From: Limnephilus marmoratus
Lineage: Eukaryota > Arthropoda > Insecta > Trichoptera > Limnephilidae
NCBI GenBank assembly: GCA_917880885.1
Contig: OU862918.1
Location: 1,736,001-1,800,000 of the forward strand
Direction of reading: 5' to 3'
Length of the DNA: 64,000 nucleotides
A program made the position numbers and the translations under genes. The notes beneath the pieces were generated by a model. It saw only the letters and a program-made list of their open reading frames with translations. It searched no databases and was not told the DNA's origin. Shown here in pieces: positions 39,926-50,305 of this stretch. Numbering within the stretch: position 1 is the stretch's first letter; each line of letters starts with the position of its first letter.

Positions 39926-42832
39926 ATGGAATCGGCGAGAATTCCACCGTTCTCTCACATAAACGGAGATTGGGATGTGTTTCAACTCAGATTAGAGCAG
40001 TTTCTCGTGTTACATGATGACATTACCGAGATTAAGAAAAAGGCTTATCTGATAAACTCGCTTGAAACGGAGACCTTGACTCTTCTGTCCAACTTATGTT
40101 TCCCGATTAAAATCACAGATGTTACGTTTGAGAAATTAATTGAGTTGCTAAAAAAACATTGTGGTAAATGTAGATCTCTTTTTCAAGAGCGGGAATCATT
40201 TTTCCAAGCTAAACAGAATCATAACGAATCGATAAGGGATTTCGCCGCAAGAATTCGAGGGCTCAGCTCATTCTGTCAGTTCGGAAACAGGCTGGAGGAT
40301 AATCTTGTAGACGTGTTTGCAATCGGTCTACTTCCGGGCCCTGTACGGGTAAAATTGTTTGTTGAAGGGCCTAGACAAAACTTTAATCAACTAGTTGAAC
40401 TTGCAGTGACCGCGAAAGGTCCTGAGGTCGATTCAATCAAGATGAAGTTGGAAGTAAATTCGGTAAAGGAATTTGGAAGATCGGCTTCTCCGGCGCGAGA
40501 AATAAATTCGGTAAAGAGATTTGGAAAATCGGCTTCTCCGGCGCGAAAACTTTATTATCGGTCGAATAGTTCCGATTCATGTAGGTCGGATAAACAAGTT
40601 AAAACCGGTTCATCACTAAAAAAGTGTAAGATCTGTGGGAAATCAAATCATGACACTCATAACTGTAAGTTTAAGCAAGCTAAATGTTATTCTTGCGGTA
40701 AATTGGGTCATTTACAGAGATTTTGTAAAAACGGGTCAGTAAAATCAGTTATGAATTGTAATAATGAAAATATTGAAAATGTAGCTTTTGTTAAGGCAAT
40801 CAAGGCACAATTGAAATTAAATGGGAAATCCTTCGAAGCGATGATTGATTCAGGATCATCAGTTTGTGTCATTCCGGAGACATTGTTTTGTAAACATTTC
40901 AGTAATATAGAGTTGTCACCCGAAACACGAAAAATTTCAGGTTACGACGGGAATATGTTGACTGTTGTGGGTAATGCAAATTTCAAGGTCGAATACAATA
41001 ATCTAGTTAGGTTAATAACCTTTGTCGTTGTAACAAGCGGTTCGGAAATGATTGTGGGAAGAGATTTCATGGAAATCTTTAACCTCAACATTGTTTCAAA
41101 ACAAAATTCTATTAATTCGGTTTCGTTCGCGAATAGGAACAAATTTCAGAAAATGGGGAACGTAAAACCATATTTTTCAGGGTATGGAAGTTCTAATCTT
41201 AGGGAATATAAAACCATGTTTAAAGGGCATGGTAGTTCATCTGCAAATAAAAGGAATGTAAAACCTTATTTAAAGAATACGGTAGTTCAGTTGCAAAGAT
41301 TACTTTCTGGGAAACCGATGAAATCAGGTGGAAACCAGGCAGATTTTCTGTCTCGGTTTCTGTTAAAGAACAAAGTTGAGAATTCTAAGGTAGAATTTAA
41401 AGATTACTGCGGTTCAGATTTCGTAAGTTTTGTTAGCAATTGTGAACATCTTGACGTTAATTCGATTAGGGAAGCCACTAAAGTAGATACGGTCATTCAA
41501 GGCGTAATGACGTGTTTAAGGCAAGGGTGGCCCAAACGTGTTAAACGCGAGGAGGAATTATGGAAATTCTGGATAAAAAGGAACGAACTTTCGATTGTTA
41601 AGGATTGTTTATTTTGGCAACATAGAATTATTGTTCCAAGTTCGTTGCATAAAAAAGTGTTAGAGCTCGTGCATCGTTCACACTTAGGTATTGTTAAGAT
41701 GAAAGGGTTAGCAAAGGGTTATTTCTGGTGGTCATCGCTGAGCAAAGATTTAGAGAAAATTGTTCAGGAATGTCCAGAATGCGCGTCGACGAAACAATCT
41801 CCGCCAAAGAGTCAATTATCGGTATGGCCTAATTCTGGGAAGGTCTGGAGTAGGTTACACCTGGATTATAGTGGACCGCTGGCAGGGAAAATGTTTCTGG
41901 TCATCTGCGACTCATTCACTAAATGGGTTGACTGTATTGAAGTTCAAAGGGCAGATTCAGCTAATACTATATTTGAATTGAGGAAATTATTTTCAAATTT
42001 TGGCTACCCTGAACTCATAGTGTCAGATAACGGAACTTGTTTTACGAGTGAAATTTTCCAACAGTTTCTTCGGGAAAACAATATTAAATTCATGTCATCT
42101 CCAGTTATGCACCCAAAAAGTAATGGGATCGCTGAAAATTCAGTGAAAACTACTAAGAGTTTTCTTAAAAAACTTATGGTAGGAAATAAATTTCAGGTTG
42201 ATTACAAGGATAAATTGTTACATTTTTTGTCCGATTATAGAAATACTCCACATTGTACGACGGGAGTCGAGCCAGCAGTTTTATTGTTTGGTAGGAAACT
42301 TAGATCTACTTTTGACAGTCTCATTCCGAAAGAGAATGAACGGGTTGTGTCAAAACAACATGATTTGGCGAATAAGAATATTGAGGCAAATCAACGTAAA
42401 CAATCTAAGTATTATGGTGGTGTAAAAACAAGAAATTTTATTGTGGGACAAAAATGTTTAGTTAAAGATTTCAGGAAGAATAATAAATTTACATGGGTAA
42501 AGGGAATTGTTACAGATAAAATTGGAAAAAAATTATATTTGGTAAAAACTTGTGATTCTCAATTAATTTGGAAACGTCATGTGGATCAGATGAGGAACTT
42601 ATCAGTGTCTTGGAGTGATGTTGAGTCAGATTTGCCAGATTCCGCGTCTGATGACACGAGGACTGAGCACTCTGAGAAAGAGTTATCCAATCTGTGGAGT
42701 GAGTTAACGGTGTTTTCTCCTGATTTCAGATTTGCGGAGGGAGGAGAGAGGTCACCGGAGGTCACAGACACGGCAATCGCTGGTCCAAGTCAAAGTTCAA
42801 ATCCCTGGTTGGGGAGACTCCGCCCAAGATAG
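39926..42832 (+). CDS. Gag-protease-integrase polyprotein without RT/RNase H (968 aa)
   Basis: ATG 39926 is the first in-frame ATG. Residues 1-180 are Gag-like (FQLRLEQFL, FAARIRGLSSFCQFG). A repeat NSVKEFGRSASPAR/NSVKRFGKSASPAR precedes two zinc knuckles at about 233-267 (CKICGKSNHDTHNC, CYSCGKLGHLQRFC). An aspartic protease follows (AMIDSGSSVCVIP, about 306; EMIVGRDFM). Next comes a short repetitive linker (NVKPYFSGYGSS, YKTMFKGHGSS, NVKPYLK), then the last residues of RNase H (GNQADFLSRF, about 470), so RT and nearly all RNase H are deleted in frame. Integrase is complete: HRSH/CPEC zinc site, then HLDYSGPL, VSDNG and GIAENS with 35 residues between the last Asp and Glu. The frame is fully open. 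Confidence 0.93.
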   Translation: MESARIPPFSHINGDWDVFQLRLEQFLVLHDDITEIKKKAYLINSLETETLTLLSNLCFPIKITDVTFEKLIELLKKHCGKCRSLFQERESFFQAKQNHNESIRDFAARIRGLSSFCQFGNRLEDNLVDVFAIGLLPGPVRVKLFVEGPRQNFNQLVELAVTAKGPEVDSIKMKLEVNSVKEFGRSASPAREINSVKRFGKSASPARKLYYRSNSSDSCRSDKQVKTGSSLKKCKICGKSNHDTHNCKFKQAKCYSCGKLGHLQRFCKNGSVKSVMNCNNENIENVAFVKAIKAQLKLNGKSFEAMIDSGSSVCVIPETLFCKHFSNIELSPETRKISGYDGNMLTVVGNANFKVEYNNLVRLITFVVVTSGSEMIVGRDFMEIFNLNIVSKQNSINSVSFANRNKFQKMGNVKPYFSGYGSSNLREYKTMFKGHGSSSANKRNVKPYLKNTVVQLQRLLSGKPMKSGGNQADFLSRFLLKNKVENSKVEFKDYCGSDFVSFVSNCEHLDVNSIREATKVDTVIQGVMTCLRQGWPKRVKREEELWKFWIKRNELSIVKDCLFWQHRIIVPSSLHKKVLELVHRSHLGIVKMKGLAKGYFWWSSLSKDLEKIVQECPECASTKQSPPKSQLSVWPNSGKVWSRLHLDYSGPLAGKMFLVICDSFTKWVDCIEVQRADSANTIFELRKLFSNFGYPELIVSDNGTCFTSEIFQQFLRENNIKFMSSPVMHPKSNGIAENSVKTTKSFLKKLMVGNKFQVDYKDKLLHFLSDYRNTPHCTTGVEPAVLLFGRKLRSTFDSLIPKENERVVSKQHDLANKNIEANQRKQSKYYGGVKTRNFIVGQKCLVKDFRKNNKFTWVKGIVTDKIGKKLYLVKTCDSQLIWKRHVDQMRNLSVSWSDVESDLPDSASDDTRTEHSEKELSNLWSELTVFSPDFRFAEGGERSPEVTDTAIAGPSQSSNPWLGRLRPR

Positions 42833-43027
42833 TCCACAAGGAAGGAACGGAAAGCCTTCTAACTTAATATAATTTTGTGTGAAATATTAATAATGATGTG
42901 TTTATGAAAAAACATTATAAGAACTTGAGTGAAATATCAGTATAATATTTACAGTGTTTGAATTATATAGAATCATGAAATACTTGAAATACTTAAATAT
43001 GTAGTGACTGATTTACAGGGGGAAGGG

Positions 43028-43302
43028 TGTGATATATGCAATTATATCGCATTTGTATCTATGTAGTAATTCGGGAATGCTCGGGTCGCCGAACATTGCC
43101 GATCGGGCATACGAGCCGGGACAGCGGTCCGGTGTACGGCCGCGGCCAGAACCATTCTAACTTCCAGTATAATCAGTCGCTACCGAGACAAATAATATTA
43201 CTTATTGAATCCATTGTACTCTTACAATAAAGACGAGAACTTACGTTTAACATATTTATTATTATTGTGTGGCTAGTGTGGCCACAATAAAAGTACATTA
43301 CA
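43028..43302 (+). repeat. 3' LTR of the RT-less Gypsy element
   Basis: Same 275 bp as the 5' LTR, directly after a polypurine tract and followed by the target duplication ACAGT. Confidence 0.95.
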
Positions 43303-43461
43303 ACAGTCAAACACACCACTCTTGTCCCGCGCGTATAATCCCCCGTTTTCGTCCCTTCGAAATTCAAATTTCACGTCCAGCCCCTTTGACGATTCGAAAA
43401 GTCTGTCCAATCTACCCTCTTTCCATCTCGCAGGTCCAATGTCAAACCTACCTTCCAACGT
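43303..43461 (-). pseudogene. BTB/POZ-like fragment interrupted by the Gypsy element
   Basis: The minus strand reads GRFDIGPARWKEGRLDRLFE then SSKGLDVKFEFRRDENGGLY and ARDKSGVFDC. Across the insertion the frame continues at 39115 downwards as GLSENEKVLWLAVD and then a stop. The RLFESSKGLDVKFEF pattern recalls the start of BTB domains (LFNSxxxxDVxFxV), which form dimers and adaptors for ubiquitin ligases. The conserved His-Lys of BTB domains is not present, so the piece is degenerate or the assignment is wrong. Start and splice sites are not defined. Confidence 0.35.
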
Positions 43462-43562
43462 TTTTTACATTAATTTATCACTCATAAATTCTCACAGTTA
43501 TGCGAACTGCACTTCAGGAAAAATACTTGAATTTGCACATAATTTAAAGTTCTGACAGGACA

Positions 43563-43802
43563 TTAATTTTTATTAGTTTCACCAATTACTTTCTTGAATC
43601 TCGTACACGTAAAATCAAGAGATAAATTCAGCTTTAATGTATCGATCTTGACAACCCACTCAAATACAAGGGATCGAACACATTTTTCATCTGCGTTATC
43701 TAAATAACCCAAAATCCAATCTGAAACCTGAGCCTTTTCCTCGCCGATTTCAAACGTGAAACCACTCGTTGCCGACTCCGTTCTCTTTCCTACAAACGCG
43801 AT
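43563..43802 (-). pseudogene. Candidate exon upstream of the BTB-like fragment
   Basis: An acceptor-like TTTGTAG near 43786 is followed by an open frame to TAA 43563-43565: KRTESATSGFTFEIGEEKAQ, VSDWILGYLDNADEKC, SLVFEWVVKIDTLKLNLSLD and FTCTRFKKVIGE. Codon use and residue pattern look protein-like. If it belongs with the BTB-like piece it could be the MATH-like part that precedes BTB in speckle-type proteins, but that is inference. There is no ATG. Confidence 0.4.
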
Positions 43803-43807
43803 TTATG

Positions 43808-45847
43808 ACGAGAGCGGAGTGGCTCCTTCCACTTAACATCACTACCCCCTAAAACGTGGGACAATATTTTGCTCTAAATCCACCAAGAGGCATCAGGTTT
43901 GGCCCTTTCCTGTGATTGATGGGACGCCCCTAATATGGTTCGATATTCATTCTGATTTGTTGAACGCTTTCGTTACCCTAGTAGATAAATCCTTCCGCGA
44001 CAAGCCAGCTCCAATTGCTTCAGATCCCTTTAATTTCGCTTTCGGTAATATTTGTTATTTAAAAAAAATATTCACCAACCAACCGACAAAGCAGGTTCAT
44101 CACAACCGATTACTTAATGACTTGACTTCGTGAGACGAGAATCGAGATTCAATTTTGTGTAAGTCGGTTCGAATGTAGAACAAGCTACCGGAATTAGTTT
44201 TTCCTTCTTAAAATATTCTGGGCCTCTTCGAGACTCACATTAATAAATCCCTTTCTAAGATCTCTACTTTACGCTCCCCATAATGCTGCCTAACTGGGTG
44301 CCGATGTACACCTGTCCTTCATAAAGGGGAAAGATATTACCCTAATATTGATTTGGATTCGAATTTAATATTGAGATGTTTTGTTTTCTATTTTCTCACA
44401 TCACATCATACGAAGTAGATAGGTATTGAAAAAAATCTCCACTTTTCTAGGATAATAAGATAAGTAACAAATTGTTTTATAATCTTATAAGCCCACCTGT
44501 CAACGTCTATTTGGAATATGCCATTCCAGATCATCTAGTTTATTCACTGAATAGTTACATTCGAGAGGAGGAGAAACACATTACCACTTATCTCACCCAT
44601 TCTCGGGCTCATAAATTCAGATGGTAAATATTTTAGATTAACGCGTTCAGATTTGATGGAAATTTTGTGAAAGAGGTACTGAGAATCCCTCGAGTGGTGT
44701 GGAAAACATTTCTGGTGTTAAGCCAGCTGATGTCTATTCTTTATTTATATTTGCGAGTATGCAATACTGCAAAATGGAGAGCTTTGCTTTTCAGAGAGTC
44801 TTTTTCCAGATAGGTTTTTCGTACATAGGTAAAAAAAACTCTTTTCGCGTATCCATTAAGGTGTATAATTTCTGAAAAGATTCGAATGTCAGACAAAGGG
44901 TATAAAGAGAAAGTGGAATGATCTACTGATTAAGATAAACACTTAAACATGTTCTTATATTTGAACAGACATTCGAATTATCCTTAAGAACTAACACATA
45001 GACATTAACTTTTCATATAATTACTCACTAAATTATATAATATTCAAATATAATAAAATATGCAGGGTACTGCTTTCTAGCAACATTCATTATATAATCA
45101 TTTACCTACTGTATTTACATTTTCTTATCTCCATGTTAAATCGTCTTATGGAAATTTATCAAATGATAAAAACAACATGTAAATATTGAATATGATAACA
45201 ATGCGTATGTGCATGTATGTGTACATATATATCTTATTTTGTACAGACATATCTTTGTGCATACATATCTTTTTAATAAATATAATATGTTATTTACCCG
45301 CCTCGGAACAAAGTCTGTCCAGTGAGGTGGGTAAAAGAAAATAATGTACATAAATGAAAATAAAATAAACGCCCGGGTTGCCGGCACTGACATTGAAATT
45401 GTGGGTAGATATTATTTTAAGTATGTGCTAGCAAAGTTACGAACAACCGGCAAAGTAGGTACTGACGCACAAGTAACTTCTACACGTGTGGTTTTGTGAG
45501 TGGGTATATCCGTTCCAGTACAGGTTCTTCCAAATTTACCGCCACTGCCAGGTAATTAATAATAAGGTAATGTTTAGTATTATTATTGTACGTAAATCTA
45601 TTTAACACGAAACATTTTGAATTAACAGTTGTTTCATCTACAAGTTCTTCAGGAAAAGATTAAAACTATTAAAACTAAAATTTGTTAGTGACTTACGTTT
45701 CTATACAAGTGCCAAGGTAAATATTATATTTTACATATTATTTAAGTACTTTTTATAACGGTAATTAATCTTATCTAATTAAAGCAAGAATTTAAGGGTG
45801 TGTGCGGGTACGACCGCTCGGCTCCGGAATCATTTATTGATTTTGTA
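43808..45847. other. No gene recognised
   Basis: About 2 kb of mostly AT-rich sequence. Nothing beyond short chance frames could be supported. Confidence 0.45.
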
Positions 45848-46185
45848 AGATTTATTTATTTATTTCAAAACATACGGCACAACATGTGCCATTGACATAA
45901 TTATATTTATATATATTATAAAACAAGATACAATATATGTAGGTTAGTAAATAAAATCGACTTGATATTGAATTAAATTAAATAGTAATAAAAATATTTG
46001 AAAAATGAAGTGCTAGTACCTAGTAATCAGGCTTAAAAGTCATAAATTATTAGTTTTGTATGTTAGCTAAATCATGAAAACTGTCTATGTTTAGTGTTTT
46101 TTTAAGTGAAATTAACGAATACGCTGTGACGCGCGAGTAATTGGTGAGTTATTTGTTGCATTTGTGTAGTTTGCTTCTACATGAA
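45848..46185 (-). pseudogene. LINE 3' end fragment
   Basis: The minus strand ends in a TTTGAAATAAATAAATAAAT tail (about 45867-45848 complement) and carries degraded C-terminal LINE codons (TAYSLISLKKTLNIDS). Family not determined. Confidence 0.5.
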
Positions 46186-47489
46186 GAAGCGTGGTGTGCT
46201 ATATACATCTCATTGGAACATTCAAATTAATGACTGATAGAAAGTCGAAAATATATTATTATTTAGCAGTTTATGTAGAAACGATGGATCTGATAATGTA
46301 TGTCTTTATACTTTGCAAAGTTGACATATTACATTATTATTTGGAGTTTAGTTGTATTTTTTACGTAAAGGTTTCGAAAAGTTATATAGCTTACTTTATA
46401 CAAAACCTATGGAGGTTTTCCTTACATTGAGGTTTCCATATTGTAAAAGCGTACTCTCGTGGACTTTTCACTAATGAACGAAACAAAACGATAGAGTCTT
46501 AGCACTTTTGAAAACTTTACTTATGCTTAACGGGAAACCTAACATCTTGTAGGATTTTGATTTTTTTTTATATGAGCAGCTGTATAACTTGGTGAACTCA
46601 AATACAGCTGAATGTCTTTCATTAGATTCTCCTCATACTTGAATGGTTATGTAAGAAAATTAACATAGAATTTAATACCACTGTTCAAATTCCCAGGATT
46701 AAGTACTCGTAATAATACTAATAAATAGAACGTTTTGTTAGAGAATTATATAATTCCATGTATTATTGTAATACCGTATCATCCAATTCCAATTATTTTG
46801 TTACGAACTCATTCGGTATCCTACAATGAGCACATTGTCATGGACCCCACACAATTACATCCTTAGAGATCTCTATGTATGTTGTCCCAACCTGTAACTT
46901 GACAAGCACTTAATTTTTTTATACTCAACCACTGGAGCGCTCCATTATGTAATCGATTTCAAACTTGAGCGCTCGTAAATATTTGCGCCTTCGGTTTGGA
47001 AATTTCTCGCCATCTTTAAAAGAATTTGAAAATGGTAATAAACTGCTTATAGTGTTAGAGAGTCATTGAATGCGCCAATATTTTAACGTTTATTCCATAT
47101 TTTTAGAATTCATAAAATAATCGTAAATTTATGAACGCATGAATTCTGCGTATTATTTATTTAAAATTACAGTACGTAGCACCTGCGATGACCGTGGCCG
47201 GTTATTAAAATTACTTCTGGACTCCTTGTGGTGGGTCCAGATTCCTCAGATAGTGATGATTTCAGTACAGGGTGAGATTGCAATAATAAGACGTAGGTAG
47301 TCTAGTTACGTTTATTGCGAGATGATGTACAGTGGTGCTTAGTAAAAAGTCTGAAGGTAAAGAGGACAATGGACTGCAATCACACCCTTTTATATGTTCC
47401 TCATGCTGTCTCACTCATACACGCATGTCTTTTTCATACTGTAAGACATACGTTCACCACAGCACCCATTCGGAGAAAATGAAATAATA
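46186..47489. other. No gene recognised
   Basis: AT-rich. The last 300 bp, before the LINE fragment, contain no assignable feature. Confidence 0.45.
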
Positions 47490-48539
47490 TGACTTTTGAA
47501 TATTGTCTATAACCTGGATTATAATCATAGATACAATTTTTCCAATCACATTATAACGTTTGCAGATGATACAGTCTTAATATTTGAAGGAAGAACATGG
47601 AACGATGTACACTGCAAAGCAGAGTATGGAATAAAACAGCTAAAACTTTGGTTAGACTGTAATCTGTTAACACTCAATTCGGAAAAAACAAAATTTACAA
47701 TTTAGTGCGACAGAAGCCGGCCAACCCAAGTAAGCATATAATATTTTCGTACATAAATGCACTGACTCAACTACCTGTAATTGTTATAAATTAGAATGCG
47801 TGGACAGTATAAAATACCTTGGTGTTATATTAGACAAATATCTTAGCTGGGACGGTCACGTGGATCTAGTCACCACAAAGGTTAGAAAGCTCACGTACAT
47901 GTTTATGGCAATCAGAAACATCTTACGTAAAAAATAATTGAAACTCATTTATGATGCTATGTGTGGGTCACTTTTAGACTATGCATCCTTAGGTTGGGGT
48001 GGATGTGCAAAAACTGTTTTGGACAAATTAGCAAAAGCTCAAAAATCACTACTAAGGGTAATCCTCAAAAAACCATTTAGATATCACAGTGATGCACTAT
48101 TTCAAGACTTACAAGTTCTAGATGTTAGGCAACTGTACATGAGAAAATTAATTTTAAACACCCATAAACAACGCCACCTCTACCCATCTATTAACCACTC
48201 TCACGACACCCGACACTCACGGAGAAATCCAATTGTAACTTCTACAACCAAAACATCTCTCGCTCAAAGACACTTCTCTTTCTTAGGTCCAAACCTATAC
48301 AACTTCATGCCTGATGCCTGGAAAAAAGAAAGCACAGGTGTTCTTCGTAAATTGACCACTACTTGGTTTCAACAATTAGGGAGAAAGGAGAGTGAACTTT
48401 TACTACACAAAAAATGAAATCAAATACAAACCAAAAACAACAACAAAAATTCCAACAAAAATTCTCAAAAGATACTCTTATTTTCTAATCTATATTATTA
48501 TGTGTGTGTATGTACCTACCTATTACTTTTAAATTAAAA

Positions 48540-49240
48540 AGCTAACCAAGCAGCTGTTAATCTTATGTTTTAATTGAATATTTTATTTAATTCTTTATAT
48601 CTCCTCTCTTTTTTATTAATATTTATACAAAATATGTACATATATATGTGGGCTTATCAATAAGCAATGTAAACACCAGTTATAAGTATATTTATATATA
48701 TATATATACCTATTATTTTAATAACTGTGCTAAGCAAACAACAGTAATAATTAGGTATTAATTGTTTATTTTATTTTACTATATTTTTTCTGTGTTCACT
48801 ATATAAAATGTGTACGTAGGATTATAATATGAAAGGCAAACACCAGTTACCACCTTATATTTTAATCATTTGCTTTTAAGTACACACATATATAACTTTT
48901 ATTTATTTTTATTATCATTTCAACAACCATGCTAAACAACCGACGGCTATTATATGTTTTAATTGGTTATTTCATTTTTATTTTATTCTTTCTCTTCTCC
49001 TTTTCTTTCTTTTTTTCTACAACACGTGTATGTAGGACTATAATATGCAATGCATACAAAAGTTACCAAATATTTTAACCCTCTCAATTTCTATTAGTTA
49101 CCTACATGTACCTATTTACCTTTTCTTTTTTAAATTTATATTATTTTAACAACTATGCTAAACAAATAACAGTTACTAGGTTTTAAACTTTTTTATTTTA
49201 TTTTATATTCTTTTTGTTCTTTTTATTTCATCAATTTTCT
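48540..49240. repeat. Four degenerate units of about 200 bp in a LINE 3' UTR
   Basis: A block of the type AACTATGCTAAACAAAT followed by ACRGYTA and GTTTTAATT, then a T-rich run, recurs near 48541, 48722, 48926 and 49150. Spacing is 181, 204 and 224 bp. Confidence 0.7.
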
Positions 49241-49290
49241 TTCTTTTTTGTACAAATACAAATCATGTTCCATTTTACCCATAATAATTT

Positions 49291-49332
49291 GACTGTCCTA
49301 AAACGGGAATACTCCTAGTTGGGCGGTCAAAA
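49291..49332 (+). other. Stem-loop near LINE 3' end
   Basis: TTGACTGTCC at the left and GGGCGGTCAA at the right can pair. The same structure ends another LINE 3' piece at 52555-52598. It is a candidate recognition hairpin for the element's own reverse transcriptase. Confidence 0.55.
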
Positions 49333-49412
49333 AAATTAATGAATTATGTATATACATGTATAATCTTGTACTAAATAAACAAACAAATAAATAAAATAAA
49401 TAAATAAAAAAT

Positions 49413-49814
49413 TTAATTAGAACATGCATTTTTTGATTTGTAAGAAAAAATATTTCGATCGTTTCTGTTCGCGAATTTCAATAACAAAGAGTTTAGAAGA
49501 GACGCTAGACATAACTTGTTAAAAAGTGAAACCAATAAGTTATCTTTATGATCTTTTGAAATCATTCCAATAAATATTTTGAAATATGTCTTCAAATTGA
49601 CCACTTTTTTGCCACCGAACGCTCGAGGGTTGTTTGCAAATTGACCAAAATGTGGCCAAAAACCGATCCAGTGGTTAATATCGCTTTGTTTTTCAAGTAC
49701 CTAATATTTTGGTAAATATTTCTTTACTTAATTCATCAGTGCTCAATTACCAAAAACAATACCTTATTTCAACTATATTTCTCAGATATAAATATTAAAA
49801 AATACACAGAAGCC
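49413..49814. other. No gene recognised
   Basis: A minus-strand frame of 63 codons here has no recognisable motif. Confidence 0.4.
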
Positions 49815-50150
49815 CTAAAAAAATAATTTCCTCAGGACCTGTGTCATCTTAGAGGATGCTGTGTGAATGTTTTTTTTTAAAGGAATATGAGATAGTTCTG
49901 GGAAGGAAAAAGGTATGAGCGATGGGTAGGAATCTGCAGTAAGTGTGTTCAACATTGACGGACGTATAAATCCATTCCTCCAACTGCGGGGCAAGGCAAT
50001 TTGTTAGAGAGCAGCTGAAATGGTCACAGAGTCTACCTAAACCGATCTCTCCCGATCCGTCTCGCCAAGACCTGAACGCACCTCACTCAATGAACCCGAA
50101 CCCAAAAAAATAAAATTGTTAAATCACCAAACATAGCGAACTATTTAACT
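49815..50150 (-). repeat. Retroposon X, copy b
   Basis: Minus-strand copy with the block TTCGCTATGTTTGGTGATTT at its 5' side, GATTCCTACCCATCGCTCAT in the middle and ACACAGGTCCTGAGGAAATT near the 3' end. Confidence 0.75.
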
Positions 50151-50164
50151 GTTTTTAAGTAATT

Positions 50165-50305
50165 TATTTAAATGCATATGTGATTAATGCAGACACATTA
50201 GTCTAGGGATATTTATATTTGTATTCTAATTTATTATATATTACCCACAAAAATGTTGTATAAATATCCTGTTTGTGTCTCAAATAAATAAATAAATAAA
50301 TAATT
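50165..50305 (+). mobile_element. Retroelement 3' tail
   Basis: Ends TGTCTCAAATAAATAAATAA with six AAAT units at about 50278-50305, as LINE 3' ends in this window do. No coding part remains. Confidence 0.45.

Larger units (their letters stand above)
39116..43302 (+). mobile_element. Gypsy-type LTR retrotransposon lacking reverse transcriptase
   Basis: LTRs of 275 bp at 39116-39390 and 43028-43302 show no difference by eye. ACAGT at 39111-39115 and 43303-43307 is a 5-bp target duplication. A primer-binding-site-like TTGGCGCAGCCG follows the 5' LTR, similar to the Ser-tRNA site I recall for Drosophila 17.6/297, and a polypurine tract (CAGGGGGAAGGG, 43016-43027) precedes the 3' LTR. The single ORF encodes Gag, protease and integrase but no RT or RNase H. 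The total of 4.2 kb is well short of a complete Gypsy element, which is usually over 5 kb. Confidence 0.95.
47490..49412 (+). pseudogene. LINE L-1-related fragment with long 3' UTR
   Basis: 47496-47705 encodes the FADD catalytic box (HIITFADDTVLIFEGRTW) and LWLDCNLLTLNSEKTKF. After a frameshift, 47755-47937 gives YKLECVDSIKYLGVILDKYL and a TAA, then 47938-48417 gives the C-terminus (DYASLGWGGCAKTVLDKLAK, LQVLDVRQLYMRKLIL). The order matches the C-terminal half of the ORF at 5537-7843. The 3' UTR of nearly 1 kb holds four degenerate repeats, a terminal stem-loop (49291-49332) and a (TAAA)n tail at 49370-49412. Confidence 0.85.
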
